A stretch of 64,000 bases of DNA from Cynocephalus volans (GCF_027409185.1 NC_084463.1:45362407-45426406), one strand, 5' to 3'. Numbered from the stretch's first letter, positions 33,553 through 52,633 are shown. Made by a program: numbers and translations. The notes: generated by a model from the sequence alone, not told the origin.

Positions 33553-35035
33553 TCAGCACTGTGGGGAAATGAGTAAATGGTGCTTTAGTGATTGTTGGGT
33601 GGCCACACATTGGCTCTCAACCAACTGCAATGCAAGAGAGAGGTAAAGGCAGTGTTTGGGAGACTTCAAGGGGGATGGTTATTTCAAGTTTGGAGATGTC
33701 CTGGTTCAGTAAGATCCAAGGGCACGTGTCCAGTATTTGGATACAGTGGTCTGCAGATGGGGAAACAGGCAAGCTGGATTTAGCATGTGGCACTCACTGA
33801 ATCTCTGAGATTGGTTTGGAACCAAGAGGATAGAGTCTGCTATATACCCCCTCCAGCCCTCCAAGAATGCAGTTGTGGTCAAGCAAGTCAGGCTTGTTGC
33901 TGGTGACTCCCAAAGAGAATGCACCCTCCACACCAGGAAGCAGCTCAGTAAGAGGGTGTTCAGAAGAAAGGACTACACTGCTTCGGCTCTGGTTGGGCAC
34001 TTTCAAAGAACACTTAAGCAGATTCCTTCTGGGTTTGATGCTCTCAGAAAATGGGACAATTCCGTGATTGGGTGTCTCAATAAATTTTACCCGCTGGTAG
34101 AGTGACTTAAACCTGGTGAAGTCAGTAGTGACGCACTTTAGGCAAGAGGGGGTTTGGCCTTATTTCCATCTGTGCTGAGACATAATATGAGGTGGCCTGG
34201 TTTTGTCTGAGAGGGACCTCATCTGAGGCTGATGTCCTGCAAGACAGTTTATGTCCAAGAGAAGGACATCCCTGCCAACTTCCAGATGTCCCAGGCTGTG
34301 CTCTGGTCTCAAATTTCCTTTCTCTTGTCCAAGGAAAAAAACATAAGGGCAAGATGACTGGGTGAGAAAGAACCTGAGGCAGCCTTTCTTAAGGTGACAG
34401 TGCACTTACCCCACAGCCCAGTAATTCCATATATGTGGGGAGGGCCCTCTTCTCCCCTGCTGCCTTCAAGCAACTTCATACAAAGGGCACAGCTGTGGTT
34501 TCTGCCAGCTCCTGCTCCATGTGCTCAGCAGCTCCAGCCTGGAAGCACCTGGGATTCAAAATGGTAAGAGCATTTTTTTTCTTTCTCTCATCATGGCTAC
34601 TCCTGCCTTCATGCACTCCGTAGGTCCCTCCTCTTCTTTCCCTGAGCTCTAGTGGCTCCAGCTTGGCTGCTGTTGCTTTTTAACCATTGTAAATTGGTTG
34701 ATTTTGTGGGGAGAGTGATGCTAGAGACTGTCTATTCTGCCATCGTGACCAGAAGCCCCAGCTACAAACTTTAGAAAAAATGAACTTCTCCACATGAGAC
34801 AGTTTGGTAAAAATGGTAATAAAATTTACATTTACTGGTTGAGTAGAAAAAAGTATGTAGAGCAATATGTTACAATATACTTAACAAGATATAAAGAGGC
34901 TAGTTTGGCATTTAATCTAATAAATCCAGATGTAAGTCAAAATATTTATTACGCTAAGTGAACGTATTGACTAACATTAATGCCAGGTTACACTAAGTAA
35001 AATTTGTTAAGAATACTTATATGCATAAACCCTAC
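33553..35035. other. no gene recognised
   Basis: Domain-free frames only. The part at 34690-34760 resembles antisense L1 5'UTR-like sequence ('gtctattctgccatcgtgac'). AT-rich after 34760. Confidence 0.35.
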
Positions 35036-35212
35036 ATACTTGAGTGGGGTGTTCTGTGCACTGTAGTATGTATAGCAGCATCCCTGCCCTCTAGTCACTA
35101 GATAGAGTAGCACCTCTATTTATCACAACCAATAATGTCTCCAGACATAGCCAATTGTCTCCTGGCAGAGAATATCACCACTTATACTTAAACACTGATA
35201 GTCAAATATTTT
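35036..35212 (+). mobile_element. MER5A-like hAT-Charlie element
   Basis: Sequence order 'ggggtgttctgtgcactgta', 'agcagcatccctgccctcta', 'aatgtctccagacatagcca', 'ttgtctcctggcagagaata' matches the MER5A/B consensus as I know it. Non-autonomous DNA transposon relic. Confidence 0.8.
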
Positions 35213-35999
35213 TTAAAATTACTTTTGATAGTATTTTAACCTATTTGAAAATTTACACATGTATTATATAAGCTGATAGTTTTCCCTTCATTTCAAATTC
35301 TTGGATATATAAGGAACTTGGAAGATTTGTTGAAAATGTTGACATATTAAAGATATTTATAAACATTTACTTTATTCTCAGCATTCAGTAAGGTGCTTCC
35401 TAATAAGTTGTTCCCAATTTTTAGCACTGTAACTCCCCATGCTTTTTTTGATTTTTCCATCAACTGACTTCAGAATAAAAGGTGGCAAACACAGGTCACT
35501 CTCCCATGTGAATCTTCTCATCTGCAAGAACTGGTAACTTCTCTTGGGAAGTCCTTAGAGTCAATTAGCTACAGTTGGCTGGTTGTCTTCTAATGCAAAC
35601 AGGTCACACATACAATGGCTCATCAGAGTAAATGTTTATTTCTCACTCATATGAAGTACAAATGGAAGGTTTGGGAATAAAGGTGGGAAGACTCCTGCCT
35701 TCTACAATCAATTCCTTCTGTCTTAAATCATAGTGGCATTCTCCCACCTGGGCCTCTCAAGACCACCGTGAGGGTCATGTGCACTTTGGTCCCAGAGGGC
35801 ATAAGAAACCAGAAAGAACTGCATGGACCTTTTCCTGTTGCCAGCCCTGAAAGTAATGTTCATCACTTGTGTCCCTATTCCTCTGGATAGAGCTCAGTTA
35901 CATAGTCATGCACACAATAAGAAGAGGCTGAATATGCATGCTAAGTGTGAAAAAGAAAGGAGAGTATTTGTGCATAATACATAGCTAGTCTCTGCCATA
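35213..35999. other. 3' flank of the zinc-finger gene, unassigned repeat
   Basis: 35530-35990 looks like an old interspersed repeat ('aaatgtttatttctcactca') that I cannot name. No coding sequence. It lies downstream of the ZNF gene on the minus strand. Confidence 0.35.
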
Positions 36000-36105
36000 C
36001 AGGATATCTCCAATGTGAGTTCTCAGATGTCTGCTGAGGTGTGACTTCTGACAGAAGAGGCTTCCACACTTGTTAGTCAGCCTTCCACATTCACAAAATT
36101 TACAT
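36000..36105 (-). pseudogene. decayed C2H2 zinc finger downstream of the ZNF stop
   Basis: Minus-strand translation contains KCGSLFCQKSHLSRHLRTH and then IGDILYG. The histidine half of a C2H2 finger and a degraded linker are clear. It lies about 520 bp beyond the stop codon of the zinc-finger exon, so the ancestral array was longer. Confidence 0.75.
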
Positions 36106-36215
36106 CCAAGAATTCAACCAACTGCTGATTTAAAATGTGTGAAAACAGATAAAAAAATACTATAATAAAAATTATACAAATAACACACCCTAAGAACTAC
36201 TCATACTTTTTGCAT

Positions 36216-36221
36216 TTTATT
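36216..36221 (-). terminator. candidate poly(A) signal AATAAA for the ZNF gene
   Basis: The minus strand has AATAAA here, about 410 bp after the stop codon at 36629. Other AATAAA-type sites lie further out (for example near 35370). This is the nearest I saw; usage is not known. Confidence 0.35.
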
Positions 36222-36399
36222 CAGTATTATAAGTAAACTAGACATGTTAATTAAACAGCACAATGTTACAAAAATACTGTGCCACATTATATAAGACTTA
36301 AGCATTCACAGCCTTTGGCATGACGGAGAAGTCCTGGAACCCATCCCCTGTGGTAACCAAAAAGCAGCTGTACATTTATAGGCCATCACTTTTGTTTGT

Positions 36400-36628
36400 C
36401 TTCTCTGATGCTTACTCAGGTGTGATTTGTAGGGAAAAGTATTTTCACATACATTAAATCCATTGGTCTTTTCCTATGTGAATTTTCTCATGTCTACTGA
36501 CATGTGACTTGCGGTATAAGATTTTCTACATGTGTTACATTCATATGACTTCTCACCTATGTGAATTCTCTGATGTGTACTGAGGTTTGACTTACAGTGA
36601 AAGGTATTTCCACACTCACATTCATTTC
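36400..36628 (-). pseudogene. decayed zinc fingers directly after the ZNF stop codon
   Basis: Immediately past the stop, another frame continues the array: [20 protein letters not shown], then a linker [14 protein letters not shown], then a shifted [11 protein letters not shown], and later TFPYKSHLSKHQRR. A small loss in the linker (HR followed by TAA) moved the frame and created the stop. These fingers are no longer translated unless the reading shifts. Confidence 0.8.
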
Positions 36629-40579
<3,951 letters not shown>

Positions 40580-41879
40580 CTAAAAATTTTTTAAATGAGT
40601 ATTAGTTTTATAGGTTATATTAATATGTTTTCTAATGTTTAGTCATCTTTTCCTTTGCTTCTTTATCCATTTTTTATTCGCAAGAAAATATTTAGTAAAA
40701 ATGTTCACCCACTGCTTAGTTGTAGTTTTCAAACAAGTGCTTATCATCAGCCAACTGTTTGCCCTGTTCTTTTTTATTTGCTTTATTCTTACAGCAACAG
40801 TGGGTGTCTTGTACTGCTTTTATTATTCCTATTGCACTCTGAAGGTGGCAAGGTTTTCTTGGATTATCTTCTTTAAGGTTCAGGAGCAAGCCAATTCTTT
40901 GTCCCTTAAATAAGGAATATGGTTTAGCTTCAGGATATTGCACCTACGTTTGTTTAGTGTTCACTCTTCTTTTGGAAAGAGCTATAAGCATATGGGGAGA
41001 TTTCAAATTTTAAAAAATTCCCCACATTAGAAGAAGACAGCTTCATAAAAATTACTAATTTAAACTCACTTCCTATGCTCCTCAGAAATCTCCAGTCTTC
41101 CACCATCGGCAACCCCTTTTGGCTCGTCTAAAAGTTTTGGTTCTGCAACACAGGCTTTCTCTACCATTGCTGCAAAATGCTATTCTACCCCCCCTAAGAT
41201 TAACTGGCACCCCCCTCCCCAATTTCTGTTGCACACACTTATCCTTTATAATTCACTGCTTCTGAAAGCATTTGTTCTATACATTGGAGTTTCATGTGTC
41301 TCCTAATTTCATAGAAAATAATGTCTTCGGCACATATTTTATTTCCTTTGTTGTTTTAAAATGATTTTAACAAGGAGAGAAAAATGCTAGTTTCAAACTA
41401 CTCCCCAAAAGAAGTCTGAGCCCTCAACATAAAACTTTTGGTTCACTTGAACCTGGAACCCAGAATCTCCAGGTTCTCCTCCCAAGTCCATGACTAACAC
41501 TTTCTATGCTCCTATGCTGGGTCTGCCTTAGCTTTATAATTTCTGATATGGCAGTACACAAGGCTCACCTCTAGAACTTTTTTCTTTTTCTTATCTACTC
41601 CCTAGGTGACTTCCTCTATAAGCATGACTTTTAAAATCAGCTTTAAGCCACTGATTTACAAGTGTGTACCTCCAAGAATGATGTCCACTCTCAAATTGAC
41701 ATTTTATATTCATCTATATATTATATGTCAAATTTTTGAAAACAGTTAAGTCAAACTGACAGTATGTAAAAGTTAAGCACTCAATAATCTTCCTTCTCCA
41801 AACATATTTTCTAAACCTCCCACTCTGGTTCAATATTCCTCATGATTCTAATATAACTACTTAACATACATACACACAC

Positions 41880-42020
41880 ACACATTTCTCTCTCATCAGA
41901 ATGTAAACTGTATGAAAGAGGGATGTTATTTTGATAATTTTTGTTGTAAATACAACTATACAATAAAAAGTGCTTAAAATGTCCTCAAGATGTGGTTAAA
42001 AAATAAGTGTATGAATAAAT
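41880..42020 (+). repeat. L2-like 3' end
   Basis: 'tctcatcagaatgtaaactg', 'ttgataatttttgttgtaaa' and 'gtatgaataaatgtctgtg' follow the L2 3' tail order in degraded form. Confidence 0.45.
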
Positions 42021-42024
42021 GTCT

Positions 42025-42470
42025 GTGCTATAGTTCAAGTACCGCCCCTCGCCCCTGAAGTTCATATTGAAGCTTCTTCATCATTGTGACAGTGCTGAGT
42101 GTGAAAAATCCAACTGTGGTATTTGAAAGGTGAGGCCTTTGTGAGGTGATTAAATAGTAAGGGCTCTGCCCCCATAAGAGGATTAATATATGGACTAATA
42201 AAAGCCCATGGATTAATGGGCTTGTGGTTTAATGGGGATTATCGGGTATTAGACTGGTGGCTTTATAAGAAGAGAAAGAAAGCATGTGAACATGCTTTTG
42301 TCACTGTCACCTTGTGATATTCTGTACCAACCCTATAATCTACTGAGAGTCCCTACCCATTGGAAGGTCCTCAATAGATGCAAATCCTCTATTTTCGACT
42401 TCTGGGGCTACAGAATTGTAAGGAATATTTTTTCCCTTATAAATTACCTCATTTCAAGTATTCAGTTTTA
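42025..42470 (+). mobile_element. MaLR LTR (MST/MLT1-like)
   Basis: Sense phrases: 'gttcatattgaagcttcttc', 'gtgaggcctttgtgaggtga', 'tggctttataagaagagaaa', 'cttataaattacctcatttc'. Lies in ZNF intron 4, antisense to the gene. Confidence 0.7.
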
Positions 42471-42790
42471 AGTGAAAAAACATGAATACAGTCTGGATTT
42501 AAATACTCATGAGAATGGAGAAAAATAGAGCAAACAAAAATATTGAGAAAGTGATCAGCAAAGAGAAATGTCTAAGAGGAGAAATGTAGGGATTAAATTA
42601 TGGAAAGTATAAAAAAAATCAGAAAAATAAAAGGTAGGGGTACAGATGTGAGAACCCTCTTAAGAGGTTATACAATTGATTTGTTTAAGCCACACAGATC
42701 AGATGTTTTCAGGTCTGAAAAATAGCAAAAATATGGGCAAAAACAGCAAAGGGCTTTGCTCTTCCCAGCCTGTGCCCCGTATGCACTGAC

Positions 42791-42883
42791 CTTGTAGGCT
42801 CTGGTTTGGGGCATTTTCTACCATCCATGCCTCTGCTTCTTGCTCTGATTTGAAGATCACATTGGGTTTGGTAATGTAGCATC
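42791..42883 (-). CDS. KRAB zinc-finger protein, second KRAB exon (B/b-type)
   Basis: 93-bp exon between AG (42885-42884, cttattaacag) and GTCAGT (42790). It reads, with the split glycine codon, CYITKPNVIFKSEQEAEAWM and then VENAPNQSLQ. The ITKPxVIxKxEQ pattern is the KRAB-B/b box, which strengthens KAP1 recruitment in some family members. Phases fit both neighbours: it takes one base from the KRAB-A exon and gives one to the zinc-finger exon, forming the Asp of DLHIV. The second base of the intron and the AAG|GTCAGT donor are regular. Residues about 48-78 of the model. Confidence 0.9.
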
Positions 42884-43001
42884 CTGTTAATAAGATATAC
42901 CACAGGAGTTTGCAAAACTGCTAAGTCAGGTTTTTAGAAGAATGAGAAGAGCTCAACTTTCAAAACTGTGCAGTAAAGGAGCCAATTTTAAGCATTCATT
43001 A

Positions 43002-45075
<2,074 letters not shown>

Positions 45076-45290
45076 GTATTAGTCCATTTGCATTGTTTAT
45101 AACAAAATACTTGAAACTGTCTCTTTTATAAAGAAAAATGAAATTTATTGCTAAAGTTTCTGAGGCTGGGGAGTCCAAAGTCCTTCTGGTGGTGGTGACA
45201 GTGAAAATTGTCCCACACTGCAAGATGGTGGAAGCAGAGCAGGGAGAGTGAGTGAGTGATGGAGGGAGAGAGGGAGACTATAGAACATTT
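45076..45290 (-). mobile_element. MaLR LTR fragment
   Basis: 'tattagtccatttgcattgt', 'ttataaagaaaaatgaaatt', 'tgaggctggggagtccaaag': the 3' half of a MaLR LTR in antisense. Abuts a second fragment of opposite orientation. Confidence 0.75.
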
Positions 45291-45291
45291 C

Positions 45292-45405
45292 TGCTACGGT
45301 CTGAACGTTGTACCTCCTCCCCTCAAATCAACATGTTGAAACCTAATTTCCAATGCACTAGATTTAAGAAGTGGGCCCTTGGGCAGGATGCTAAGATGAT
45401 CAAAA
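45292..45405 (+). mobile_element. MaLR/MLT1 LTR 5' fragment
   Basis: 'gctacggtctgaacgttgta', 'caacatgttgaaacctaatt', 'aagaagtgggcccttgggca': 5' part of an MLT1/MST LTR in sense. Directly follows the antisense fragment. Confidence 0.7.
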
Positions 45406-45409
45406 AGGG

Positions 45410-48400
45410 AATTAAAAAAAAATCTAAATAATTAGCTTAGGGCTCAAATGTATGATGTAGGCAGCATTCAACAAAGAATGGACATTGTAAGCAGAGAGAC
45501 AAAAATTATGTACAACAAACAATCAAACCAAAACCAAAATCACAGATCAAAAATACGGTAACAGAAAGGAAGAGTGTCTTTGATGGGATTATGAATAGAC
45601 TGAACACAGCTTAGAAAAAAATCTCAGATTAAGGATACATCAATAGAAACTCCAAAAACTAATAACCAAAGGGAAAAAAGATGGAAAGGTAGAGAACATA
45701 ATATCCAAGGACTGCGGCAAAACTTCAAAAGATGTACGAGTAATGAGAATACCAGAAAAGGTGGGGGGAGAGAAAGAGAGAGAGAGAAACCAGAAGAACG
45801 TTTGAAACAACAATGTCTGAGAACTTCCACAAATGACGGTCAGACACTAAACCAATGATTTAGGAAGCTCAGAGAACACCGAGCATGGTAAGTACCAATT
45901 TTCTACACCTAGGCATATCATTTTCAAGCTACACAAAATCAAAGATAAAAGTCTGAAAGAAGCCAGAGTCGGGTAAAACCATCTTACGTATAGAGAAACA
46001 AAGATAAGAATTACATCCAACATCTGCTCAGAAACAATGCAAGCAAGAAGAGTGGAGTAAAATATTCAAAGTGTTGAGAGAAACTCACCAACCTAGAGTT
46101 CTGTACCCTGTGACATCATCCTTCAAAAGTGAAGGAGAAATAAAGATTTTCTAATGCAAACAAATATTAAGGAAATTTGTTGCCAGTATAACTGTCTTGC
46201 AAAAAATGTTAAAAGAATTTCTTTCAGAGAAGAAAAAATATATAGGTTAGAAAACTGGATCTGCATAAAGAAAGGAGGAGCATAAAAGAACAAATAAGTA
46301 AGGCTAAGAAAAACTTGCTATTTTTCTTAATTGATCCAACTGATAACAGTTTGTATAACACAACTGTATGCAATTATGTATGCTTTAACACACACACACA
46401 AACACACATACATAGTTATGTAAGCTTGTACATAAGTAAAATGAAGTGATAATGATACACAGAAAACAGCAGGAAGGGAGAAAGAAATTAAGATTTTTTT
46501 ATAAGCAAATCTCACTGCCCTGAACTGGTATAATGTCAATTGAAATAGAATTGGGTTAGTTATAAAAGTGTAGTTCAAAATATAGGGCAACTAGTAAAAA
46601 ACTAACTAAATAAATAAGTATAAAAAGCACATTCTCAGAAATCAGAGAAAATGGAATCTCATAAAATGCTCAATTAACACCATAAAAGGCAGAAAAAGAG
46701 TGGATGATAAAATTAAGAGCATAGAAGAGGAGGAATAAATGCAAAATAGTAAAAAAAAAAAATGGTAGATATTAATCCAAATATATCAATGATCCCTTTG
46801 AATATTAAGAATCTGAATGAACTAATTAAAAGAGATTGCAAGAGAGGATCAAAATACAAGCACCAAGTATATGTTGTCTACAAGAAACACACAATAAATA
46901 TAAAGGCAAACATGAATTCAAAGTAAATGGATAAAGAAAAATATACAACACTAACAACACTGACCAAAAGAAAGCAGAAGTAGCTATACTTACTTCAGAT
47001 TCAGTAGACTTCAAAGCAAGAAGTTATCAGGGATAAAAAATGGCATTACATCAGGCTGTTGGAGTTAATTCTTCAAGAAGGCATCAGCTTTTAACATGTA
47101 TGTGCCTAACAATAGACTGTCAAGCTATGTGAGACAAAAAAGAATAGAACTACAAAAAAAGAAAATAAAATCTGCCAACACATTTAAAAAAACTTCAACA
47201 TCCTCTATCAAAAATAGATCAATCCAGAAGAAAATCAGTAAAGGCAGTTAAACTTAACAAGATCTCAATCTAATTGATATTTATTGACTACTTTATTGAA
47301 AAACAACAAATAGATATTATTCTCAAACTTACATATGACAATTACCAAGACAGAACACATTCTGGGCCATAAAACATACTTTAACAGATTTAAAATAATG
47401 GAAATTATACAATGTGTGCTCTGAGACTACAGTGAAATTAACCTGGAAATCAATAACAGAATGGTAACTGGAAGATCCCCAAATAGAGTGGCATTAAACA
47501 AAATGCTCTAAACAATACATAGGTCACTGAAAAAAGTTTAAAATAAATTTTGAAGTATGTAACTAAATGAAAATGAAAACAAGGATCATCAGAATTTATG
47601 AAATGCATGAAAAGCAGAGCTTTAAAGGAAATTTGTGGCATTGAATGCCTATATTAGTAGACAAGAAACATCTAAAATCAATCATCTTAGTTTATACCTT
47701 GGGAAACTAGAAATGGAACAGCAAACCAAACTCAAAGGAAGCAGAAGGAAAAAAAAAAGAATTGGAGCAGAAATCAATAAATTAAAATAGAAAATCAATA
47801 GAGAAAATTAAAAACAAAAAATGGCTGTTTTTGTGAGATCAATAAAATTGATAAGCCTATAGACAGACTAAGAAAAAGAAATGCAAGACAAAAATTACTA
47901 ATGTCAGAAATGAAAGTGAGGACCTCACTACAGATTCTGTGGACATTTAAAAAGGTCATAAAGAAATACTATGAACAACTCTGTGTGCACACATTTGATA
48001 ACCTAGATGAAATGGACCAAGTTCTGTAACAAAACAATTTGCCAAAACTCCCACAAGAAGAAATATACTGTCTGAATAGGCCTATATCTATTGTGAGAAT
48101 TAAGAAAATAATAACATTCAACACAGAGAGCACACAGCCCGGAGGTGTTCGCTGGTGAATCCAACCAAATATTTAAGGAAGAAATCATATCAATTACTTA
48201 TGATCTATTTCAGAGGATAAAATAGATGGAATACTACCAAATCATTCTATGAGAACAGCATTACCTCAATATCAAAACTTAAAAAGACATTACAAGAACA
48301 GAAAACTATAAACCATTCTCTGTCAGGAGCATACATGCAAAACACCTAAAAAATACATGAGCAAAACTAATTCAACAATATGTATAAAGAATTATGAAAC

Positions 48401-49860
48401 ATGACAAAGTGAGTCTGAGTTTTATTCCAGGCACAGAAAAGCTAGTTCAGCATTTAAATATCAACTAATGTAATCTATCACATTAACAGAGTAAAATAAA
48501 AATAACATGATTACAGCAATAAATGCAGAAAAAGCATTTGACAAAATAGTACACCCATTCATGATAAATACTCTCAGTAAACTAAAAATAGAGGGGGACT
48601 TCCTCAACTTGATAAAGACTATCTACAAAAAATTACAGCTAATGTCATAATTAATTGTGAAAAACTCAAAGCTTTCCTACAAAATCAGGAACAAGGCAAG
48701 AATGTACTCTTTCACCCCTCCTCTCAATATTGTACTGAAAATATTAGCTAATGCAATAACATAACATGAAATATAAGGCATATAGATGAGAAATAAATAA
48801 AATTGTCTTTGTTCACAGATGATATGATAGTCTATGTAGAAAATTCAATGACAGACAAAAAAACTAAAACTAATAAGTGATTATGTCAACATTGAAGGAT
48901 ACAAAGTTAATATGCAAAATTCAATCACCTTTCTATGTTCCAGCAACAGCCAAGTGGAATTTGAAATGAAAAACCTAACACTATTTACATGAGCACCCCC
49001 AAAATTATACACTTGAAGTCATATATCTCATAAGGAATTAACACTCAGAATGCATACATACACTCCTACAACTCAACAACCAAAAAACAAATAATCTGAA
49101 AAATGGGCAAACGACTTGAACAGAAATTGCTCCAAAGATGATATACAAATGACTAACAAGCATATGAAAAGATGCTTAACATCACTAATCATTAGAGAAA
49201 TGCAAATCAAAACCATATGAGATATCACTTTGCACCCAATAGAAAATAACAAGTGTTGACAAAATTGGAACCCTTGTAAACTGTTGGTGGAAATGTAAAA
49301 TGGTGAACTCACTATAAAATATAGTAGAGTGGCTTTTTAAAAAATTAAAAATAGTATTACCATGTAATCCAGCAATCTGACTATGTATATATCCAACATA
49401 ATTGATGGCAGTATCTCAAAATATATTTGTACACCTGTATTCATAGCAACATTATTCACTTAGCCAGGAGGTGGAACCAACCCAAATGTCCATAGACAAT
49501 GTAATGGATAAAAAAAATGTGGTGTTTACGTGCAAAGAAATAGTAGTGAGCCTTAAAAACAAAGGCAATCATGCAGAGTGAAAAAAGCCATTCAAAAATG
49601 ACAAATATTGTATGTCCCCACTGAAAAGAAGTCAAATTTTTACAAACACAAAGTAGAATGGTGGTCGTCAGGGGTTGGAAGGAGGTAACTGAAAGTTGTC
49701 ATTTAATGGGTATAGAGTTTCAGTTTTCCAAGATAAAAAAAGAGAGTTCTGCATATCTGCTGCACAACAGATCTAACACTAGGGTTAAGAAATGGTTGAG
49801 ATGATAAATTTACATTACGTGTTTCTTACCAAAATTAAAAATAATTTAAATAATTATTTT
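45410..49860 (+). mobile_element. old L1 (L1M type), ORF1 to 3'UTR, decayed
   Basis: Nearly contiguous 4.4-kb sense L1 inside ZNF intron 2, antisense to the gene. ORF1 part: 'gtgttgagagaaactcacca'. ORF2 part in order: 'tatgttgtctacaagaaaca', 'cattctgggccataaaacat', 'aaatgcagaaaaagcatttg', 'gttcacagatgatatgatag' (reverse-transcriptase FxDD box at about 48810), 'aaaatgggcaaacgacttga'. 3'UTR: 'gggtatagagtttcagtttt'. No frame longer than about 100 codons remains. A (CA)n-like stretch is at 46387-46410. Confidence 0.85.
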
Positions 49861-49861
49861 A

Positions 49862-50690
49862 TAGTCAATAGACGATCAAATTGAAACATTTAAAAAACCT
49901 TTGAGTAACCAAAAAGATGTTAGAAAAGCAAATGGACCAAAAGGCAATTGACACAAAGAGAAAATAAGTAGCAAAATGGCAGACTTAAATCCAACCTTAT
50001 AAATAACGTATTAATGATTATATATTAATAATGATAAATAGAATTGGGGTGAATATTCTATTTTAGACAGAGTAAGAACCAACTGTATGTAATCCATAGA
50101 GACGTACTTTAAATACAAAGATGCAATCAGAATTAAAGTTAAAAAAGAGAAAAATGGAAAAAGATATACTACACACACAGTAAGTATAAAATCTTAAGTG
50201 GAGGTATTAATACTAGCAAAAAGAGACTTAGGGCAATATATACTACCAGAAATAAAGAGAGCACTTTCATAATAATAAAAGGATCATACGTGAAGATGAT
50301 GTAACAATTATAAACAAGACTCAAAGTACAATCATGTGTTGCTGAATGACTGGGATGTATTTTGATAAATATGTCACTAGATGACTTCATTCTTGTATGA
50401 ACATAACAGACTTACACAAACCCAGACAGTACAGCCTACTGTGCACCTAGGCTATATGCTATAGATTATTGGTCTGATCACCATAATATATGTGGTCCGT
50501 TGTTGACCAAAATGTGCTTACGAGGCACATGACTGTAACTGAAACAAAAAACAACAAAACTAATATGAGAAACTGAAAAATCCACAATCATACTGGAGAG
50601 TTAATAATCCCCTCTCAGTAACTGATGGAACAATCACATAAAAGTCAAAAAGAATACATATGACAAAATTTTACCTATGTGATAATGTGA
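49862..50690 (+). mobile_element. old L1 fragment with a nested MITE
   Basis: L1 ORF2 5' part: 'gcaaatggaccaaaaggcaa', 'agcaaaatggcagacttaaa', 'actaccagaaataaagagag', and after the MITE 'ctcagtaactgatggaacaa'. Interrupted at about 50322-50541. Confidence 0.6.
50322..50541. mobile_element. Mariner/Tigger-type non-autonomous DNA transposon
   Basis: Terminal inverted repeats: 'tacaatcatgtgttgctga' at the left and, read from the right end on the other strand, 'tacagtcatgtgcctcgta'. Internal phrase 'cagcctactgtgcacctagg'. Ends begin with TA, as expected for mariner-type insertion. Confidence 0.65.
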
Positions 50691-50704
50691 AAATGTATAT
50701 ACAT

Positions 50705-51400
50705 TTGATCTTTGTCCTCATCTCCTGGCATACAACTCATAAAATCATCAGAATCTCCAAACTGATAAGAATGTATTTTTCTATGCTAATGAGTTGCCTG
50801 ATGGCTGGCTGCAACGACAGGATGAAGGATGGCTGTCAGAGAAACTTTGTAATTAGGGAGTTGGGATTTTCACCCCACCCCCAACCTCTGGGGAGGGTAC
50901 AGGTCCTGAAGATCAAGTTGAGCACCATTGGCCAATGATTTAATCAACAATGCCTACATAGTGAGGCCTCCACAAAAACCAAAAGTCACAGGTTTAGGGG
51001 TGCTTCTGGACAGCTGAACTAATCCATATGCCCACGTTTTGTGCCAGGAAGATGGCATATGCCAACCCCAAGGGAATGAAAGCTCCTGCATCCCAGACCT
51101 TCCAGGCCTTGCCCTATGTGAGTGTATTCATTTGACTGTTTGTGTTTTTCAAACTTTCCTTCATAATAAACTGGCAAACAGAAGTACATTTCACTGAGTC
51201 TTTAAGCTGTTCTAGCAAGTTTATCTAGACTAAATAGAAAGAAGAATGTTGTGGGAATCCTGGTTGGTCAGAAGTCCTAGGGACCTGAACGTGTGACTGG
51301 CATCTGAAGTCTCCAGCAGCACCTACTGCCAGCCACCAGTGAGCCTTCTTAGACACCAGCCCAGTTGTGCTTTCACTGTTGGCATGAATCAAACCCAGTG
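50705..51400 (+). mobile_element. LTR-like repeat, copy B
   Basis: Paralogue of 31870-32615 (shared 'catctcctggcatacaactc', 'ggccaatgatttaatcaa'). Contains 'ccttcataataaactggcaa', a likely poly(A) region. Lies in ZNF intron 2. Confidence 0.55.
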
Positions 51401-52623
51401 TTTTGTAAGAAAATATATGTCTAAAGATATTTTCAGCACTCTAAGGACCTAGGATGTGACACAAACAGTGCCTGGTAAACAACAGAGCTTCTAAAGGCTT
51501 TGTTCCATAGCAGCCTTGGAGAAAGGGGAAGCCAGAACAAATGGCCTGTCTCAGAGAGTGTGTGGTTAGTTTGGTCTAATAAACTGGAGTACACAGGAAG
51601 TCCATGCTTTTTAAAGCAGTGATTACACTAAATCATTCCTCTGATCAAAAGACCAGAGTTACATTTTTAAAAAAAATGAGGCCATGGAATCCCCAACTTA
51701 ACATAAGAACAAAATAGACAAATGAAATTGGTCAAGAGCAAAGGCAGACAATTAAGAAAAATGGATATTGACAGAACAGCAAGAGCCCAGATGGCAAAGT
51801 AAAAAGGCATGAAAGATCTATCCAAGGGATCAAGTCTGATCCCTAATGAAATAACTAGAGCAGGTGGCCAATGAGAATAACTGACTGCTTAGACAGGTGT
51901 CTGCAGGGTGCTTCCCCTTCCCACCAACCCCATCTGAAAGGATGTGCCCACATGTTCATGCCAATCTCCTCACTGTTAGCTGGGTGTATGTGGAGGGGCA
52001 GATGACAGTCACTAGGATCTCAATTAAGTTTTCAGGTAGTGGCATAATAAAAATATTTCTTGGCCTATTAAGAGGGACAAAGAATATTTTGCATGTAGTA
52101 GGAATTTATGGAAAACTACAGTTTATTGAAGATTGCTGAAAATTCTTACTTTTCCTCTTAATGATAGGTGAAATCTAATTGTCCTCCTTTGAATTTTGGC
52201 TGCTCTTGGTGACATGCTTGAGATGCTCTGCAGCTTCTAAGGGGAGATTTATAACTTTGAATAATGTGCTGCACATTTGCATGTACAGATGAACTGAGAG
52301 AAACATCCCTCTTAGAAGAAATCTAGAAATCTCCCCACTAGAAGGCACTGTCTCTGGAAGAGTTATTTAAGGACCTGTGGTTAACTCAAACCTATAGACA
52401 ATCCAGGTTTTATGTATGAATAAAGTAATGCCTTCCACAAGCTGCCTGGAAGCACACTATATAAGAAACTCCAGAATGACCTCATTAAGAAGTTGTGCTT
52501 TAGCATTAGGTAACAGTTTTCACTGCAGAAAACTAAACGTGTTTACTTCCAGATCGGTAGTGAAAAACTTTACACTACATCACCTATGTGATCAATGAAG
52601 ATGGTTTGTCGGACATTGGTGTC
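51401..52623. other. no gene recognised (ZNF intron 2)
   Basis: Unassigned. Contains one of two exact copies of the 22-bp phrase starting 'ctagaaggcactgtctctgg' (52338-52359; the other is at 54159-54180). Confidence 0.4.
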
Positions 52624-52633
52624 AGGATGTCTT

